Shown here: positions 25,048 through 33,177 of the stretch, piece after piece
How the letters are laid out: every line of letters starts with the position of its first letter
Position numbering within the stretch: position 1 is the stretch's first letter
NCBI GenBank assembly: GCA_015654595.1
Contig: JAATGQ010000246.1
Span: 1-33,177, forward strand
Source: Chitinophagales bacterium
GTDB taxonomy: Bacteria > Bacteroidota > Bacteroidia > Chitinophagales > Chitinophagaceae
Direction: 5' to 3'
Length of the DNA: 33,177 nt
The notes under the pieces: generated by a model
Told to the model about the DNA's origin: nothing
Seen by the model: only the letters and a program-made list of their open reading frames with translations
The model's database searches: none
Made by a program: the position numbers and the translations under genes

Positions 25048-27279
25048 ATGACGAATCAACCGAAAAGATACCTGATCACGGCAGCTCTACCTTATGCCAA
25101 TGGACTAAAACACATTGGCCATCTGGCGGGCGCCTATCTTCCGGCGGACATTTATGTCCGCTACCTCCGCGCTCAGAAAAGGGATGTGGCTTTTATTTGC
25201 GGAAGCGACGAGCATGGCACAGCCATCCCTATCCAGGCGATGAAGGAAGGAACGACGCCGCGGGCTATCATCGACAAATATCATGAACTGATCCGCGAAA
25301 ACTTTGCCGAACTGGGTATCTCTTTCGATATCTACCACCGGACAAGCGAACCCCTGCACCATGAAACCGCGCAAGAGTTCTTTACCTCCCTCAACAGCCG
25401 TGGCGAACTGGAAGTCAAGGAAAGCGAGCAATACTATGACGAAGAAGCCAAAACATTCCTGGCAGACCGGTTTATCGTCGGTACCTGCCCCGTATGCGGC
25501 AATCCCAGGGCATACGGCGACCAGTGTGAAAATTGCGGCACTTCATTGAGTCCGGAAATGCTGATCAATCCGCACAGCACCCTGAGCGGCCGTCCTCCCG
25601 TCAGGAAAAAGACTTCGCATTGGTATCTGCCTCTCGACAGACACGAAACCTTTTTGCGGGAATGGATCCTCCAGGATCACACAGACGACTGGCGCGCCAG
25701 CGTCGTCGGACAATGCCGCAGCTGGATCGATGGCGGACTACAGCCAAGAGCAGTAACCCGTGACCTGGATTGGGGAGTAAAAGTTCCTCTGCCGGACGCA
25801 GAAGGCAAAGTACTGTATGTTTGGTTTGATGCGCCGATCGGTTATATCAGCGCAACCCGTCAGTGGGGTATCAATACCGGGAAAGACTGGGAACCGTATT
25901 GGAACGACAAAGAAACCAAGCTGGTTCACTTTATCGGCAAAGACAATATTGTCTTCCATTGTATCATATTCCCCATCATGCTGAAGCTGCATGGGAATAT
26001 CCTGCCGGACAATGTTCCCGCCAACGAGTTTGTCAACCTGGAAGGAGAAAAAATGAGCACCAGCCGCGGCTGGAAGTTGGAAATGCAGGATTATATAGAC
26101 GATTTTGTCCGTAAGGAAAATGGCGGAGAGCCACTCGTGGATAGCCTTCGCTACTATCTGACAACGATCTCTCCTGAAACCAAAGACAGCGAGTTTACCT
26201 GGAAAGGATTTCAGGATGCGGTCAAGAGCGGTCCCGTGGACAACTTTGGCAACTTCGTCAACCGTACGTTTGTGTTGATGCACAAACTCTGTAATGGCAA
26301 AGTTCCTCCGCTCCATACGGCTAGAATGGATGAGGCAGACAAGAACATGCTCGAAACAATCGGCGCCGCAAAGAAAAAAGTGGAACAGCTGCTGGAAGAA
26401 TATCGCTTCCGCGAAGCTCAGTTCGAAGTAATGGCCCTATCCTCAGCCGCCAATGGATATATGCAGAAGAAGGAGCCTTGGATCGTCGTCAAGACCTTGG
26501 GGGAGACGCCCGAAAACCAGCAGTTGATCGACAACTGCCTTCATATTTGTTTGCAGGTGACGGCCAACCTGGCGATCCTGATCCATCCCTTCCTGCCCTT
26601 TACAGCAAAGAAGATGCTGCACATGATGAAGGTGGTGGAAAAGATGCTGGATTGGGAGAATGCAGGTAAGATAAACCTGCTGAGCGTTGGATATAACCTG
26701 CGGGCGCCTGAACTGCTGTTCCGAAAGATCGAAGACAGCGAGGTAAAGGCCCAGATCGAAAAGCTACAGGCAGCAAAGGCCGCTAAAGAAGCGGAGAATG
26801 CAGCTGTAGTGGCAGCGGAAGGCGCTAATCCGCAAGACTCAGCAGCAAAACCAGGAGCCGGTCCTCAAAGCAGCAAGGCTGCCAGCAGCACGGCCGGATC
26901 TGGCGCAAAGACGGAAACCAGCGCCCACACAAAAGAAGAGACGCCAGCCAAAGCGACGATCGTATACGATGACTTCGCCAGGCTGGACCTGCGCGTAGGC
27001 AAGATCCTTACTGCAGAGAAGGTCGAAAAAGCCGACAAACTGCTCAAACTCCTGGTGGACCTGGGGAGCGAGCAGCGGACGATCGTCTCGGGGATTGCAC
27101 TTCATTTTACACCCGAAGAGATCATCGGCCGTCAAGTGGTTGTTGTCGCCAATCTCGCCCCCCGGAAGATGAGAGGAATCGAGAGCAATGGAATGATCCT
27201 TATGGCTGAAGACAAAGGCGGGAAGCTCCATTTTGTCAATCCAGACAACACAGTCGAACCCGGATCCGGCGTCAGCTGA
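25048..27279 (+). CDS. metG: Methionyl-tRNA synthetase with C-terminal tRNA-binding domain
   Basis: Charges tRNA-Met in the cytoplasm. The 743-residue class I synthetase has HIGH at residues 22-25, a four-cysteine zinc knuckle (Cys147, Cys150, Cys160, Cys163) and KMSTS at 335-339. Then come the anticodon-binding helical domain and a Trbp111/EMAP-like OB domain (from about residue 630, FARLDLRVGKI to the end) that dimerises and binds tRNA. A linker of about 65 residues, very rich in Ala, Lys, Ser and Glu, joins the last two domains. I chose the ATG at 25048 because it fits the family N-terminus (KRYLITAALPYANG) and lies just after the promoter; a frame extension to a TTG at 25000 would begin before transcription does. 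Confidence 0.97.
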   Translation: MTNQPKRYLITAALPYANGLKHIGHLAGAYLPADIYVRYLRAQKRDVAFICGSDEHGTAIPIQAMKEGTTPRAIIDKYHELIRENFAELGISFDIYHRTSEPLHHETAQEFFTSLNSRGELEVKESEQYYDEEAKTFLADRFIVGTCPVCGNPRAYGDQCENCGTSLSPEMLINPHSTLSGRPPVRKKTSHWYLPLDRHETFLREWILQDHTDDWRASVVGQCRSWIDGGLQPRAVTRDLDWGVKVPLPDAEGKVLYVWFDAPIGYISATRQWGINTGKDWEPYWNDKETKLVHFIGKDNIVFHCIIFPIMLKLHGNILPDNVPANEFVNLEGEKMSTSRGWKLEMQDYIDDFVRKENGGEPLVDSLRYYLTTISPETKDSEFTWKGFQDAVKSGPVDNFGNFVNRTFVLMHKLCNGKVPPLHTARMDEADKNMLETIGAAKKKVEQLLEEYRFREAQFEVMALSSAANGYMQKKEPWIVVKTLGETPENQQLIDNCLHICLQVTANLAILIHPFLPFTAKKMLHMMKVVEKMLDWENAGKINLLSVGYNLRAPELLFRKIEDSEVKAQIEKLQAAKAAKEAENAAVVAAEGANPQDSAAKPGAGPQSSKAASSTAGSGAKTETSAHTKEETPAKATIVYDDFARLDLRVGKILTAEKVEKADKLLKLLVDLGSEQRTIVSGIALHFTPEEIIGRQVVVVANLAPRKMRGIESNGMILMAEDKGGKLHFVNPDNTVEPGSGVS

Positions 27280-27311
27280 TGCCAGAACGACGAATTTTCA
27301 AACTACCCAAA

Positions 27312-27346
27312 AACCGGCATGGAAAATCCCATGCCGGTTCTTTTTT
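27312..27346 (+). terminator. Intrinsic terminator of metG
   Basis: An 11-base perfect stem, AACCGGCATGG (27312-27322) with CCATGCCGGTT (27329-27339), has a six-base loop. C and six T residues follow. Confidence 0.93.
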
Positions 27347-27396
27347 AGGCCAAATCCTTCCCTTCGGGTTTATCGTATGTACAGGTATATATCTAC

Positions 27397-27819
27397 ATGC
27401 AAAGGCGCACGTTATACGGATTTGTGCTTCTTTTTTTCCTCCTGGCAGGCCTGGCCTATTATTGGCTGAAAGGCGCCAATCGCTATGATCAGGACAGAAC
27501 AGCCCCAGCCCTTTCTATCTCCGCAGCCGATCTGGCCATCGCTTTTGAGAAGAATGAATCTCTGGCAGACAGTCTTTATTTATATAAGGTGCTGTCCGTA
27601 AGCGGACTGCTAAGGAAAGTGGGTAAAAACAAACTCGGTAATTACGTTGCCACGCTGGAAAGCCGCCAGCCAGGTATCCCTCCCGTAGACTGCACGCTCG
27701 ATACCCTGTATAATCGCCAACGGCTCTCCTTAAGAATAGGCGACAGTATAACGATCCTGGGTACCTGCGCAGGCCATCTGCAAAATGTCACCCTGTTGCA
27801 AGGAATTATAGAAAAATAA
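27397..27819 (+). CDS. Small membrane-anchored OB-fold protein (tRNA_anti-like)
   Basis: The 140-residue product has one N-terminal membrane helix (about residues 7-24, uncleaved anchor or signal) and an OB-like beta barrel. Evidence for the fold is the strand pattern LYKVLSVSGLLRKVGKN, then YVATLESR, then VDCTL, then LRIGDSITILGTCAGHLQNVTLLQG. This is the outline of the tRNA_anti-like family (PF12869-type), many of whose bacterial members are exported and not known to bind RNA. Function is unknown. It stands alone, between the metG terminator and an AT-rich gap. Confidence 0.7.
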   Translation: MQRRTLYGFVLLFFLLAGLAYYWLKGANRYDQDRTAPALSISAADLAIAFEKNESLADSLYLYKVLSVSGLLRKVGKNKLGNYVATLESRQPGIPPVDCTLDTLYNRQRLSLRIGDSITILGTCAGHLQNVTLLQGIIEK

Positions 27820-28124
27820 TATTCGTTAGACGATATAAGACACTTAAAATAGGTGTTAACATTTATATTACTATCGCCGGATACTTAGCGAATATGCTTT
27901 GGCGTTTAGGTCTTACTGATATATTTTTATGGTTCGCAACAAAAGAATTGCTCTGTTGATATAAATGTAAACATAACATCCGTTCCCCAGGAAAAGCCTT
28001 ATGTAGGATGTAATCGATAAAATTCAATCATGCAGGATTATTAGGATGTTTTACATTCACATTGGCTACTCTTTGTATTTAATTTAAATCTAATATCATT
28101 TCGCTACTATAACCCAAGTGTGCT
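27820..28124 (+). other. AT-rich gap, possible regulatory leader of the next gene
   Basis: No coding frame is convincing here and the stretch is clearly richer in A and T than its neighbours. TGTAAA (27966-27971) and ACATCC (27976-27981) can pair with GGATGTTTTACA (28044-28055), giving a 12-base helix with a four-base bulge. A second GGATGT (28006-28011) competes for ACATCC. No good promoter match was found. Confidence 0.4.
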
Positions 28125-28763
28125 ATGAAACAAACCCTTCAATACAAGATCCTGCCGTATAACCGCTATAGTTCATTCTATCAGGAAAGAGAAAGTTTCT
28201 ACCGTAGTTTCATCAATCAATACTATCTCGATTTTGCTCATAATCTTTTATCACAGGAACACTTTGATCCTTATCTGAGCAAGACTTTAATAGCACCGCA
28301 CGATATACAATTTGGCGCTTCTCCACGCAAAGTGATCTGGAAGATAGGAATGCCTTCCTTCCAGGTAAAGGACATCAATGATTTCAAAGATCACAAGATC
28401 CTTTTCTATCGCACTAAACTGCTGCGTCAGAAAGTGCTGATACAATTCCATTTCATCAATGGATTCTTTTACTACTCCCAGTTGAGCTTCCTCTCTTTTA
28501 CGGAGAAGACCAACAGCATACTTTTCAATTCCATCAAGAGCAAATATGAATGTCCTCCTTCTTTCGAAGAACAGGACAGGGTTGTCATGACGGATATCTG
28601 CGCCAACAAGCTGATCATCGAGAAAGGTGTATACCTCACTGTAAGTTATATTACAGGGGACAGCCATCCCAGACAGCTGATGGAAGCACAGATCAAGTCA
28701 AGACATGAGCTGGTAAATAAGGCTGATAATTATGAGATCGACAGACTCAGCAAGATATTGTAA
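28125..28763 (+). CDS. Hypothetical soluble protein, no recognised family
   Basis: The 212-residue product has no signal peptide, no obvious membrane span and no motif I know. It is rich in aromatic residues (many Tyr and Phe, for example HFINGFFYYSQLSF around residues 108-121) and in Lys and Ile, with a helical, charged C-terminus. Base composition is visibly AT-richer than the flanking genes, which could mean acquisition from elsewhere or weak expression. It is preceded by the 305-base AT-rich leader and followed by its own terminator, so it is a single-gene unit. Confidence 0.75.
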   Translation: MKQTLQYKILPYNRYSSFYQERESFYRSFINQYYLDFAHNLLSQEHFDPYLSKTLIAPHDIQFGASPRKVIWKIGMPSFQVKDINDFKDHKILFYRTKLLRQKVLIQFHFINGFFYYSQLSFLSFTEKTNSILFNSIKSKYECPPSFEEQDRVVMTDICANKLIIEKGVYLTVSYITGDSHPRQLMEAQIKSRHELVNKADNYEIDRLSKIL

Positions 28764-28789
28764 TGCTTTTTTTTAGAGGACCTTTGACA

Positions 28790-28826
28790 CAAGCCGGTGC
28801 GTAAATGCCCGGCTTGTTGTTTTTTG
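28790..28826 (+). terminator. Intrinsic terminator after the orphan gene
   Basis: CAAGCCGG (28789-28796 region) pairs with CCGGCTTG (28809-28816) around an 11-base loop, followed by the T-rich tail TTGTTTTTTG. The tail overlaps the -33 box of the next promoter. Confidence 0.85.
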
Positions 28827-28854
28827 GGTCCTTCTGAATTTTTTATTATCTTCG
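28823..28854 (+). promoter_or_regulatory. Probable promoter of the fadN-like gene
   Basis: TTTG (28823-28826) is followed after exactly 20 bases by TATCTTCG (28847-28854), one base off the -7 consensus. Transcription would begin near 28860, about 33 bases before the ATG. Confidence 0.55.
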
Positions 28855-28892
28855 ATACAGATAGTTGTTTAGCTAACTAATCAGACCACCAT

Positions 28893-31295
28893 ATGAATCG
28901 GATTATAAAGAAAGTCGCTGTATTGGGTAGTGGAGTAATGGGTTCGAGGATTGCTTGTCATTTTGCCGGCATTGGTATACCCACCTTATTATTAGATATA
29001 GCCCCAAAGGAACTGACAGAGGCGGAAGCCGCAAAAAAGCTAACGCTGGATCATCCGGCGGTCAAGAACAGGATCGTCAACGATGCGCTGGCTGCTGCTG
29101 TTAAATCCAATCCCTCGCCAGTGTACACAAAGGAGGTAGTTCAACGCATTACCACTGGCAACTTCACGGATAATATGAAGGATATCGCGTCCTGTGACTG
29201 GGTGATTGAAGTGGTAATCGAACGGCTGGATGTCAAACAACAGATCTTTACCGAAGTGGAAAAGTATCGCAAACCCGGTACGCTGATCACTTCCAATACG
29301 TCCGGCATTCCGATCCATTTAATGGCGGAAGGCCGGAGTGACGATTTCAAAAAACATTTCTGCGGCACTCACTTCTTCAACCCCCCCCGGTATCTGCGGC
29401 TGCTGGAGATCATCCCAACGGCCTATACCGATCCTGGCGTAGTTGACTTCCTGTTGCACTACGGCGATCTTTACCTGGGCAAGACAACGGTTCTTTGTAA
29501 GGATACGCCGGCGTTTATTGCTAACCGTATTGGTGTATATGGCATCATGGCCATCTTTAGACTGGTAGAGAAAATGGGATTGACGATCGATGAAGTGGAG
29601 GCGCTTACCGGGCCTTTGATCGGCCGCCCGAAATCGGCGACATTCCGGACTGCGGATGTGGTGGGGATCGATACGCTGGTCAAGGTCGCAAAGGGTGTTG
29701 CCGAGAACTGTCCTGCAGATGAACAGCGGGATGTATTCGTCATCCCCCCATGGCTGGACAAGATCGTCGCCAATAAGTGGCTTGGCGACAAGACCGGTCA
29801 GGGCTTCTTCAAAAAGACAAAGGGGGCAGGAGGGGAAAAGGAGATCCTGACACTGGATCTTCAAACAATGGAATATGGCCCGCGCCAAAAACCAAAATTC
29901 TCTTCTGTCGAGGCAGCAAAGGCAGTGGATGACCTGAAGACGCGTTTAAAGATGCTGGTCCAGGGAGCAGACAAGGCTGCTGAGTTTATCCGGCAATTCC
30001 ACTATGGTCTCTTTTCTTATATCTCATTCCGTATCCCGGAGATCTCCGACGAGTTATATCGTGTCGATGATGCGATGATGGCGGGATTTGGCTGGGAGAT
30101 AGGCGCTTTTGAAAGCTGGGATGTATTGGGTGTAGAAGCGACGATCGCCAAAATGAAGGAAGCCGGCTTCGCTGTTGCGCCTTGGGTGGAAGCGATGCTT
30201 GCTGCGGGGGTAAAGACCTTCTACAAAGTCGAAAACGGCAGAAAACTATACTATGATCTTTCCAGCAAGGGCTATCTGCCTATGCCGGGCGGAGAAGCCT
30301 TCCTGGTGATGAAAAACTTCGCCGGGAGCACTGTCTGGAAGAACAGCGCATGCCGCACCTATCACCTCGGTGATGATGTATTGGGCCTGGAATGGAATAC
30401 CAAGATGGGCACTATCGGGGGCGAGGTGTTGGAAGGCATACAGCGATCCATCGCACTGGCAGAAGAGAAATACAAAGGGCTGGTGATCGCCGGCGACGGA
30501 GGCAATTTCAGCGCCGGCGCCAATGTGGGATTGATCTTTATGCTGGCCATCGAACAGGATTATGACGAACTGGATATGGCGATACGGCAATTCCAGCAGA
30601 CGATGATGCGCGCCCGTTATTCGGCTGTACCCGTTGTCGTTGCTCCGCATGGCCTGACGCTTGGCGGTGCCTGTGAATTGAGCCTGCATGCAGACAGGGT
30701 CATCCCTGCTGCCGAATCCTATATCGGTCTGGTGGAGTTGGGTGTAGGCCTGATCCCCGGCGGCGGCGGCACCAAGGAGTTTACGCTTCGTGCGGCAGAC
30801 GAGATGCACGACGGAGAGCCAGAGACGATCACTTTAAAGAACCGTTTCTTTACGATCGCAACCGCCAAGGTTTCGACCTCGGCCTATGAAGCGTACGAAC
30901 TCGGGATCTTAAAGAAAGGCCGCGATATTGTCAGCATCAACCAGGGACGCAGGATCGCTGAGGCAAAGGCTTCCGTGATCGAGCTCTTTAACGACGGCTA
31001 TACGATGCCTGTCCCCCGAAAGGATATAAAAGTATTAGGTCGTTCGGCTCTCGGCATGTTGTACTCTGGTATTCACTCGATGTGGCGTGGACAGTATGCG
31101 ACCGATCACGATGTGGTTGTCGCCAAAAAGCTGGCTTACGTGATGTGCGGCGGCGATCTCAGCGAGCCGACATCAGTCAACGAACAGTATATCCTGGACC
31201 TTGAAAGAGAAGCCTTTTTAAGTCTTTGCGGAGAAAAGAAAACACTGGAAAGAATTCAAAGCGTCCTTAAAGGCGGAAAGCCCCTGAGAAATTAG
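28893..31295 (+). CDS. fadN: 3-hydroxyacyl-CoA dehydrogenase / enoyl-CoA hydratase fusion (FadN type)
   Basis: Carries out the hydration and NAD-dependent oxidation steps of fatty-acid beta-oxidation. The 800 residues are arranged dehydrogenase first: a Rossmann NAD fold with VAVLGSGVMGSRIA (residues 8-21), HFFNPPRYLRLLEIIPT with its catalytic-region histidine, and the C-terminal dimer domain. The hydratase follows (from about residue 520) with the oxyanion-hole segment GNFSAGANVGLIF and GLTLGGACELSLHADR. This order and length fit FadN of Bacillus (789 residues) rather than FadB/FadJ, where the hydratase comes first. A partner thiolase and acyl-CoA dehydrogenase are usually adjacent but are not in this window; the next gene is a protease. 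A hairpin with T run follows at once. Confidence 0.93.
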   Translation: MNRIIKKVAVLGSGVMGSRIACHFAGIGIPTLLLDIAPKELTEAEAAKKLTLDHPAVKNRIVNDALAAAVKSNPSPVYTKEVVQRITTGNFTDNMKDIASCDWVIEVVIERLDVKQQIFTEVEKYRKPGTLITSNTSGIPIHLMAEGRSDDFKKHFCGTHFFNPPRYLRLLEIIPTAYTDPGVVDFLLHYGDLYLGKTTVLCKDTPAFIANRIGVYGIMAIFRLVEKMGLTIDEVEALTGPLIGRPKSATFRTADVVGIDTLVKVAKGVAENCPADEQRDVFVIPPWLDKIVANKWLGDKTGQGFFKKTKGAGGEKEILTLDLQTMEYGPRQKPKFSSVEAAKAVDDLKTRLKMLVQGADKAAEFIRQFHYGLFSYISFRIPEISDELYRVDDAMMAGFGWEIGAFESWDVLGVEATIAKMKEAGFAVAPWVEAMLAAGVKTFYKVENGRKLYYDLSSKGYLPMPGGEAFLVMKNFAGSTVWKNSACRTYHLGDDVLGLEWNTKMGTIGGEVLEGIQRSIALAEEKYKGLVIAGDGGNFSAGANVGLIFMLAIEQDYDELDMAIRQFQQTMMRARYSAVPVVVAPHGLTLGGACELSLHADRVIPAAESYIGLVELGVGLIPGGGGTKEFTLRAADEMHDGEPETITLKNRFFTIATAKVSTSAYEAYELGILKKGRDIVSINQGRRIAEAKASVIELFNDGYTMPVPRKDIKVLGRSALGMLYSGIHSMWRGQYATDHDVVVAKKLAYVMCGGDLSEPTSVNEQYILDLEREAFLSLCGEKKTLERIQSVLKGGKPLRN

Positions 31296-31298
31296 CAA

Positions 31299-31327
31299 AA
31301 AACAGTAGTTTTACTGTTTACTTTTTT
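31299..31327 (+). terminator. Terminator or attenuator between fadN and the protease gene
   Basis: Stem AAACAGTA (31300-31307) pairs with TACTGTTT (31312-31319) around GTTT, and ACTTTTTT follows. The T run ends only three bases before the ATG of the next gene, so any read-through into that gene must pass this hairpin. Confidence 0.75.
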
Positions 31328-31330
31328 ATC

Positions 31331-31999
31331 ATGGGCGAGGTGGAGTTAAATATTTCGGCACAACGGCTGACGATTCATTCTATATTATATTTCTATGGCA
31401 GCGCTGCCAGAGCGGAGTTGGCTGTCCAGATCGCAGAGGATGTCGCTACGGCCTGGAATGAGCCAAAGGGCAAGGTCAGGATCAAAGGGGAATGGTTCGA
31501 TGTGTTGTTCTCCATTGAAGGGCGTTATGAGCCTGATCTTCAGCCAGCAGTCGTCTGGCATAATACAAATCCCCGTCTCAATTACTTCCGGATAGAAGAG
31601 TATTCTCAGCATGATATTTCTTCGGTAGATGGACTTGGATGCAATACTGGTTATTTCAAACTGGGTAATCTGCTGAATCATTCTACAACGGCTGCCCATG
31701 AATATGGCCATACGCTTGGTCTCGATCATCCAAAGATCCTGGATATCCGCGGAAAGGGTCAGCCCGGGATCATGTACCCGCGGGGAACTCTTTGCGATCC
31801 GGCCTTTCAATATGATCCGGCAGCAACAGCAGGGGGACCGGGAGGAACCTTAAACCCTTGGGCCCGAAAGGTATTGGAGAGCGACATTGCCGGGTTACGA
31901 CTGGCACGGCTGTCCTTTGACCGGAATAACTTCGCCGTGATCGGAGAATTCTCTTCCTTTTATCATCAGAAGCACGAGCTGCCATCAGGGATCGAGTGA
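31331..31999 (+). CDS. Metzincin-type zinc metalloprotease (peptidase M10/matrixin-like), no signal peptide
   Basis: The 222-residue product has the full zinc-binding motif HEYGHTLGLDH at residues 123-133 (three His ligands, catalytic Glu124) and a Met-turn candidate in GIMYPRG (Met148), which places it among the matrixin/M10 metzincins. The first 120 residues form the expected upper half of the catalytic domain. There is no signal peptide, no pro-domain with a cysteine switch and no haemopexin or RTX part, so it appears to be a bare catalytic domain in the cytoplasm unless exported by an unusual route. The start ATG lies 35 bases past fadN, directly behind a terminator-like hairpin. The substrate is unknown. 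Confidence 0.82.
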   Translation: MGEVELNISAQRLTIHSILYFYGSAARAELAVQIAEDVATAWNEPKGKVRIKGEWFDVLFSIEGRYEPDLQPAVVWHNTNPRLNYFRIEEYSQHDISSVDGLGCNTGYFKLGNLLNHSTTAAHEYGHTLGLDHPKILDIRGKGQPGIMYPRGTLCDPAFQYDPAATAGGPGGTLNPWARKVLESDIAGLRLARLSFDRNNFAVIGEFSSFYHQKHELPSGIE

Positions 32000-32024
32000 T
32001 CGGCTTTCCGTCTATAAGCCAGCC

Positions 32025-33017
32025 CTATGGGGAAAGCGGCCGCACAAGCTGATCGAGCGCGTTGTCTATCGTCGGATAGATAAACTGGAAGCCGGCAATG
32101 CGGACTTTTTTTGCACTGACCGTTGTGCTTTTGAGTACTTCTATGCTCATTTCACCGAGTATCAGTTTCAATAAAAAAGAGGGAACATAGATAGGGACGA
32201 AGTAGCGACCTTTTATACGTCTGGCAAGCGCCAGGGTGAGCGTTTTATTGTCGATAGGATGTGGCGCGACGCCGTTGAGGGGTCCGCTGGCCGTTTCATT
32301 TTCTATGGCATGCAAATAGAGTCTGCAGAGGTCATCGATATGTATCCAGCTGATCACTTGTTTTCCGCTGCCAAGGATACTGGCGACACCCATCTTGACG
32401 GGTTTTATAAATTCGGCGAGCGCTCCGCCTTTGGGAGTTAACACTATGCCCGTTCGGATAACTACAAGACGTTTACCCATAGTGGTTATAGGAGCTACCG
32501 ATTCTTCCCACAGGCGGCAGGTCTCGCCCAGGAAGGCATCATCTGCCGGAGCAGATTCTTCGAAAGGCTGTTTATTGGGCAGAGCCGGATCGGGGCCATA
32601 CCACCCAATGGCGGAGGAGCTAACGACGGCTTTGACTGCATTGGGTGTTTCCTGCAGCGCTTTTACGATCAGTTGTCCGCTTTTGGTCCGGCTTTCCACG
32701 ATTTCTTTTTTGCGTTTATCGTTCCATCTTTTGTCTGCTACACCGGCGCCGGCCAGGTGGATAATATAGTCAGCTTGTCGTATCGCTTGTGGGTCGATGG
32801 TCCCTGCGAAGGGGTCCCATCGGTAGTAGGAGAGAGCAGCTGCTGTTTGCGGCTGCGCGGTGTCTACTGCCGTGGAATGCGCGGCGGTGTCGGCGGAAGG
32901 CTTTGCGCCCGCGGGGTCCCGGGTAAGGATGCTGACGTTATAGCCCTTTTCGAGCAGCAGACGGGCGAGGGCGGAGCCGATCAGGCCGGTTCCTCCGGTG
33001 ATAAGAACAGTAGACAT
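32025..33017 (-). CDS. TIGR01777 family epimerase-like protein (YfcH-like SDR)
   Basis: A 330-residue extended short-chain dehydrogenase. It has the NAD(P) motif [20 protein letters not shown] at residues 6-25, [21 protein letters not shown] typical of the TIGR01777/YfcH group, SSSAIGWYG as the active-site region, and the C-terminal DUF1731-like part. A low-complexity Ala/Thr/Ser-rich insert lies at about residues 37-62. The cellular role of the family is not settled. I chose the ATG at 33017 because it begins the Rossmann fold; the frame stays open back to 33146, but that stretch is 5S rRNA and its terminator. It is convergent with the protease gene, 25 bases apart. Confidence 0.93.
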   Translation of the reverse strand: MSTVLITGGTGLIGSALARLLLEKGYNVSILTRDPAGAKPSADTAAHSTAVDTAQPQTAAALSYYRWDPFAGTIDPQAIRQADYIIHLAGAGVADKRWNDKRKKEIVESRTKSGQLIVKALQETPNAVKAVVSSSAIGWYGPDPALPNKQPFEESAPADDAFLGETCRLWEESVAPITTMGKRLVVIRTGIVLTPKGGALAEFIKPVKMGVASILGSGKQVISWIHIDDLCRLYLHAIENETASGPLNGVAPHPIDNKTLTLALARRIKGRYFVPIYVPSFLLKLILGEMSIEVLKSTTVSAKKVRIAGFQFIYPTIDNALDQLVRPLSP

Positions 33018-33056
33018 ACAGGGTGTATTTGCTGTATAAAGATAGGAGGAATGGGC

Positions 33057-33086
33057 AAAAAAAAGCCCCATCTTTCGATGAGGCTT
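33057..33086 (-). terminator. Intrinsic terminator of the rRNA operon
   Basis: Read on the minus strand, AAGCCTCATC, a GAAA loop and GATGGGGCTT (one G-U pair) form a 10-base stem followed by a long T run. It lies about 13 bases past the end of 5S rRNA. Confidence 0.92.
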
Positions 33087-33098
33087 CTTCAAATAAAT

Positions 33099-33177
33099 AT
33101 GGCAGCTACCTACTCTCCCGCATTGTGGTGCAGTACCATCGGCCATGAGGGGCTTAACTTCTCTGTTCGGTATGGGA
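33099..33177 (-). rRNA. rrf: 5S ribosomal RNA (3' part, cut by window end)
   Basis: The minus strand reads TCCCATACCGAACAGAGAAG, then TTAAGCCCCTCATGGCCGAT, then GGTACTGC, then GGGAGAGTAGGTAGCTGCC. This is the conserved 3' two thirds of bacterial 5S rRNA, including loop B/C and the closing stem strand. About 79 of roughly 110 bases are visible; the 5' end and presumably the 23S and 16S genes lie beyond the right edge. The exact mature 3' end (33099-33101) is an estimate. Confidence 0.96.

Noticed and set aside
33018..33146. N-terminal extension of the TIGR01777 protein
   Set aside because: The open frame runs through the 5S rRNA terminator and into the 5S gene; the Rossmann fold begins at the ATG at 33017.

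Overview
The window looks like chromosomal DNA from a member of the Bacteroidota, most likely a Chitinophagaceae-type organism with roughly balanced GC. The signs are several close matches to the Bacteroidota promoter (TTTG, about 20 bases, TAnnTTTG), mostly weak Shine-Dalgarno sites, families typical of the phylum (a DUF6427-like membrane protein, a DUF6515-like secreted protein, a standalone DsbD alpha domain), and proteins whose closest recognisable relatives are from that phylum. I see no phage, transposase, plasmid, CRISPR or tRNA genes. Most of the window is ordinary core chromosome.

Layout. At 1-2.9 kb is the end of a tripartite RND efflux operon (inner-membrane pump, then outer-membrane lipoprotein), closed by a palindromic terminator shared with the convergent uvrA (2.9-5.9 kb). 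A divergent ECF-type sigma factor (6.2-6.8 kb) is followed by a strong terminator, an unexplained 70-base hairpin and a second, two-way terminator. From 7.2 to 13.2 kb everything lies on the minus strand: dsbD and a separate small DsbD alpha-domain protein, purQ, a DUF6427-like membrane protein, and a secreted protein whose reading frame is broken by one missing base. A textbook promoter then drives kup, a potassium transporter with a potentially switching leader RNA (13.4-15.4 kb), followed by a membrane-anchored alpha/beta hydrolase.

From 16.5 to 19.9 kb is a peroxide-response unit: oxyR (with an FkbM-type methyltransferase directly downstream) is divergent from the catalase gene katA, and an OxyR-like operator lies between them. 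Next come a DUF2092 and DUF6515 pair of exported proteins (20.3-21.9 kb), two tandem S66 LD-carboxypeptidases, one with a signal peptide and one without (22.0-24.0 kb), a secreted two-domain protein, metG with the Trbp111-type tRNA-binding tail (25.0-27.3 kb), a small anchored OB-fold protein, an AT-rich orphan gene, a FadN-type beta-oxidation fusion protein (28.9-31.3 kb), a metzincin-type protease without signal peptide, and a TIGR01777 epimerase-like protein. The right edge holds the 3' part of a 5S rRNA gene on the minus strand with its terminator, so an rRNA operon extends beyond the window.

The observations most worth a second look are the apparent transfer of the redox-active cysteine pair from the DsbD N-terminal domain to a neighbouring small protein, the single-base frameshift near 13116, mutually exclusive hairpins in the kup leader, the cytosolic metzincin, and the structured hairpin at 7058-7127. 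I did not find a clear new defence or mobile system.
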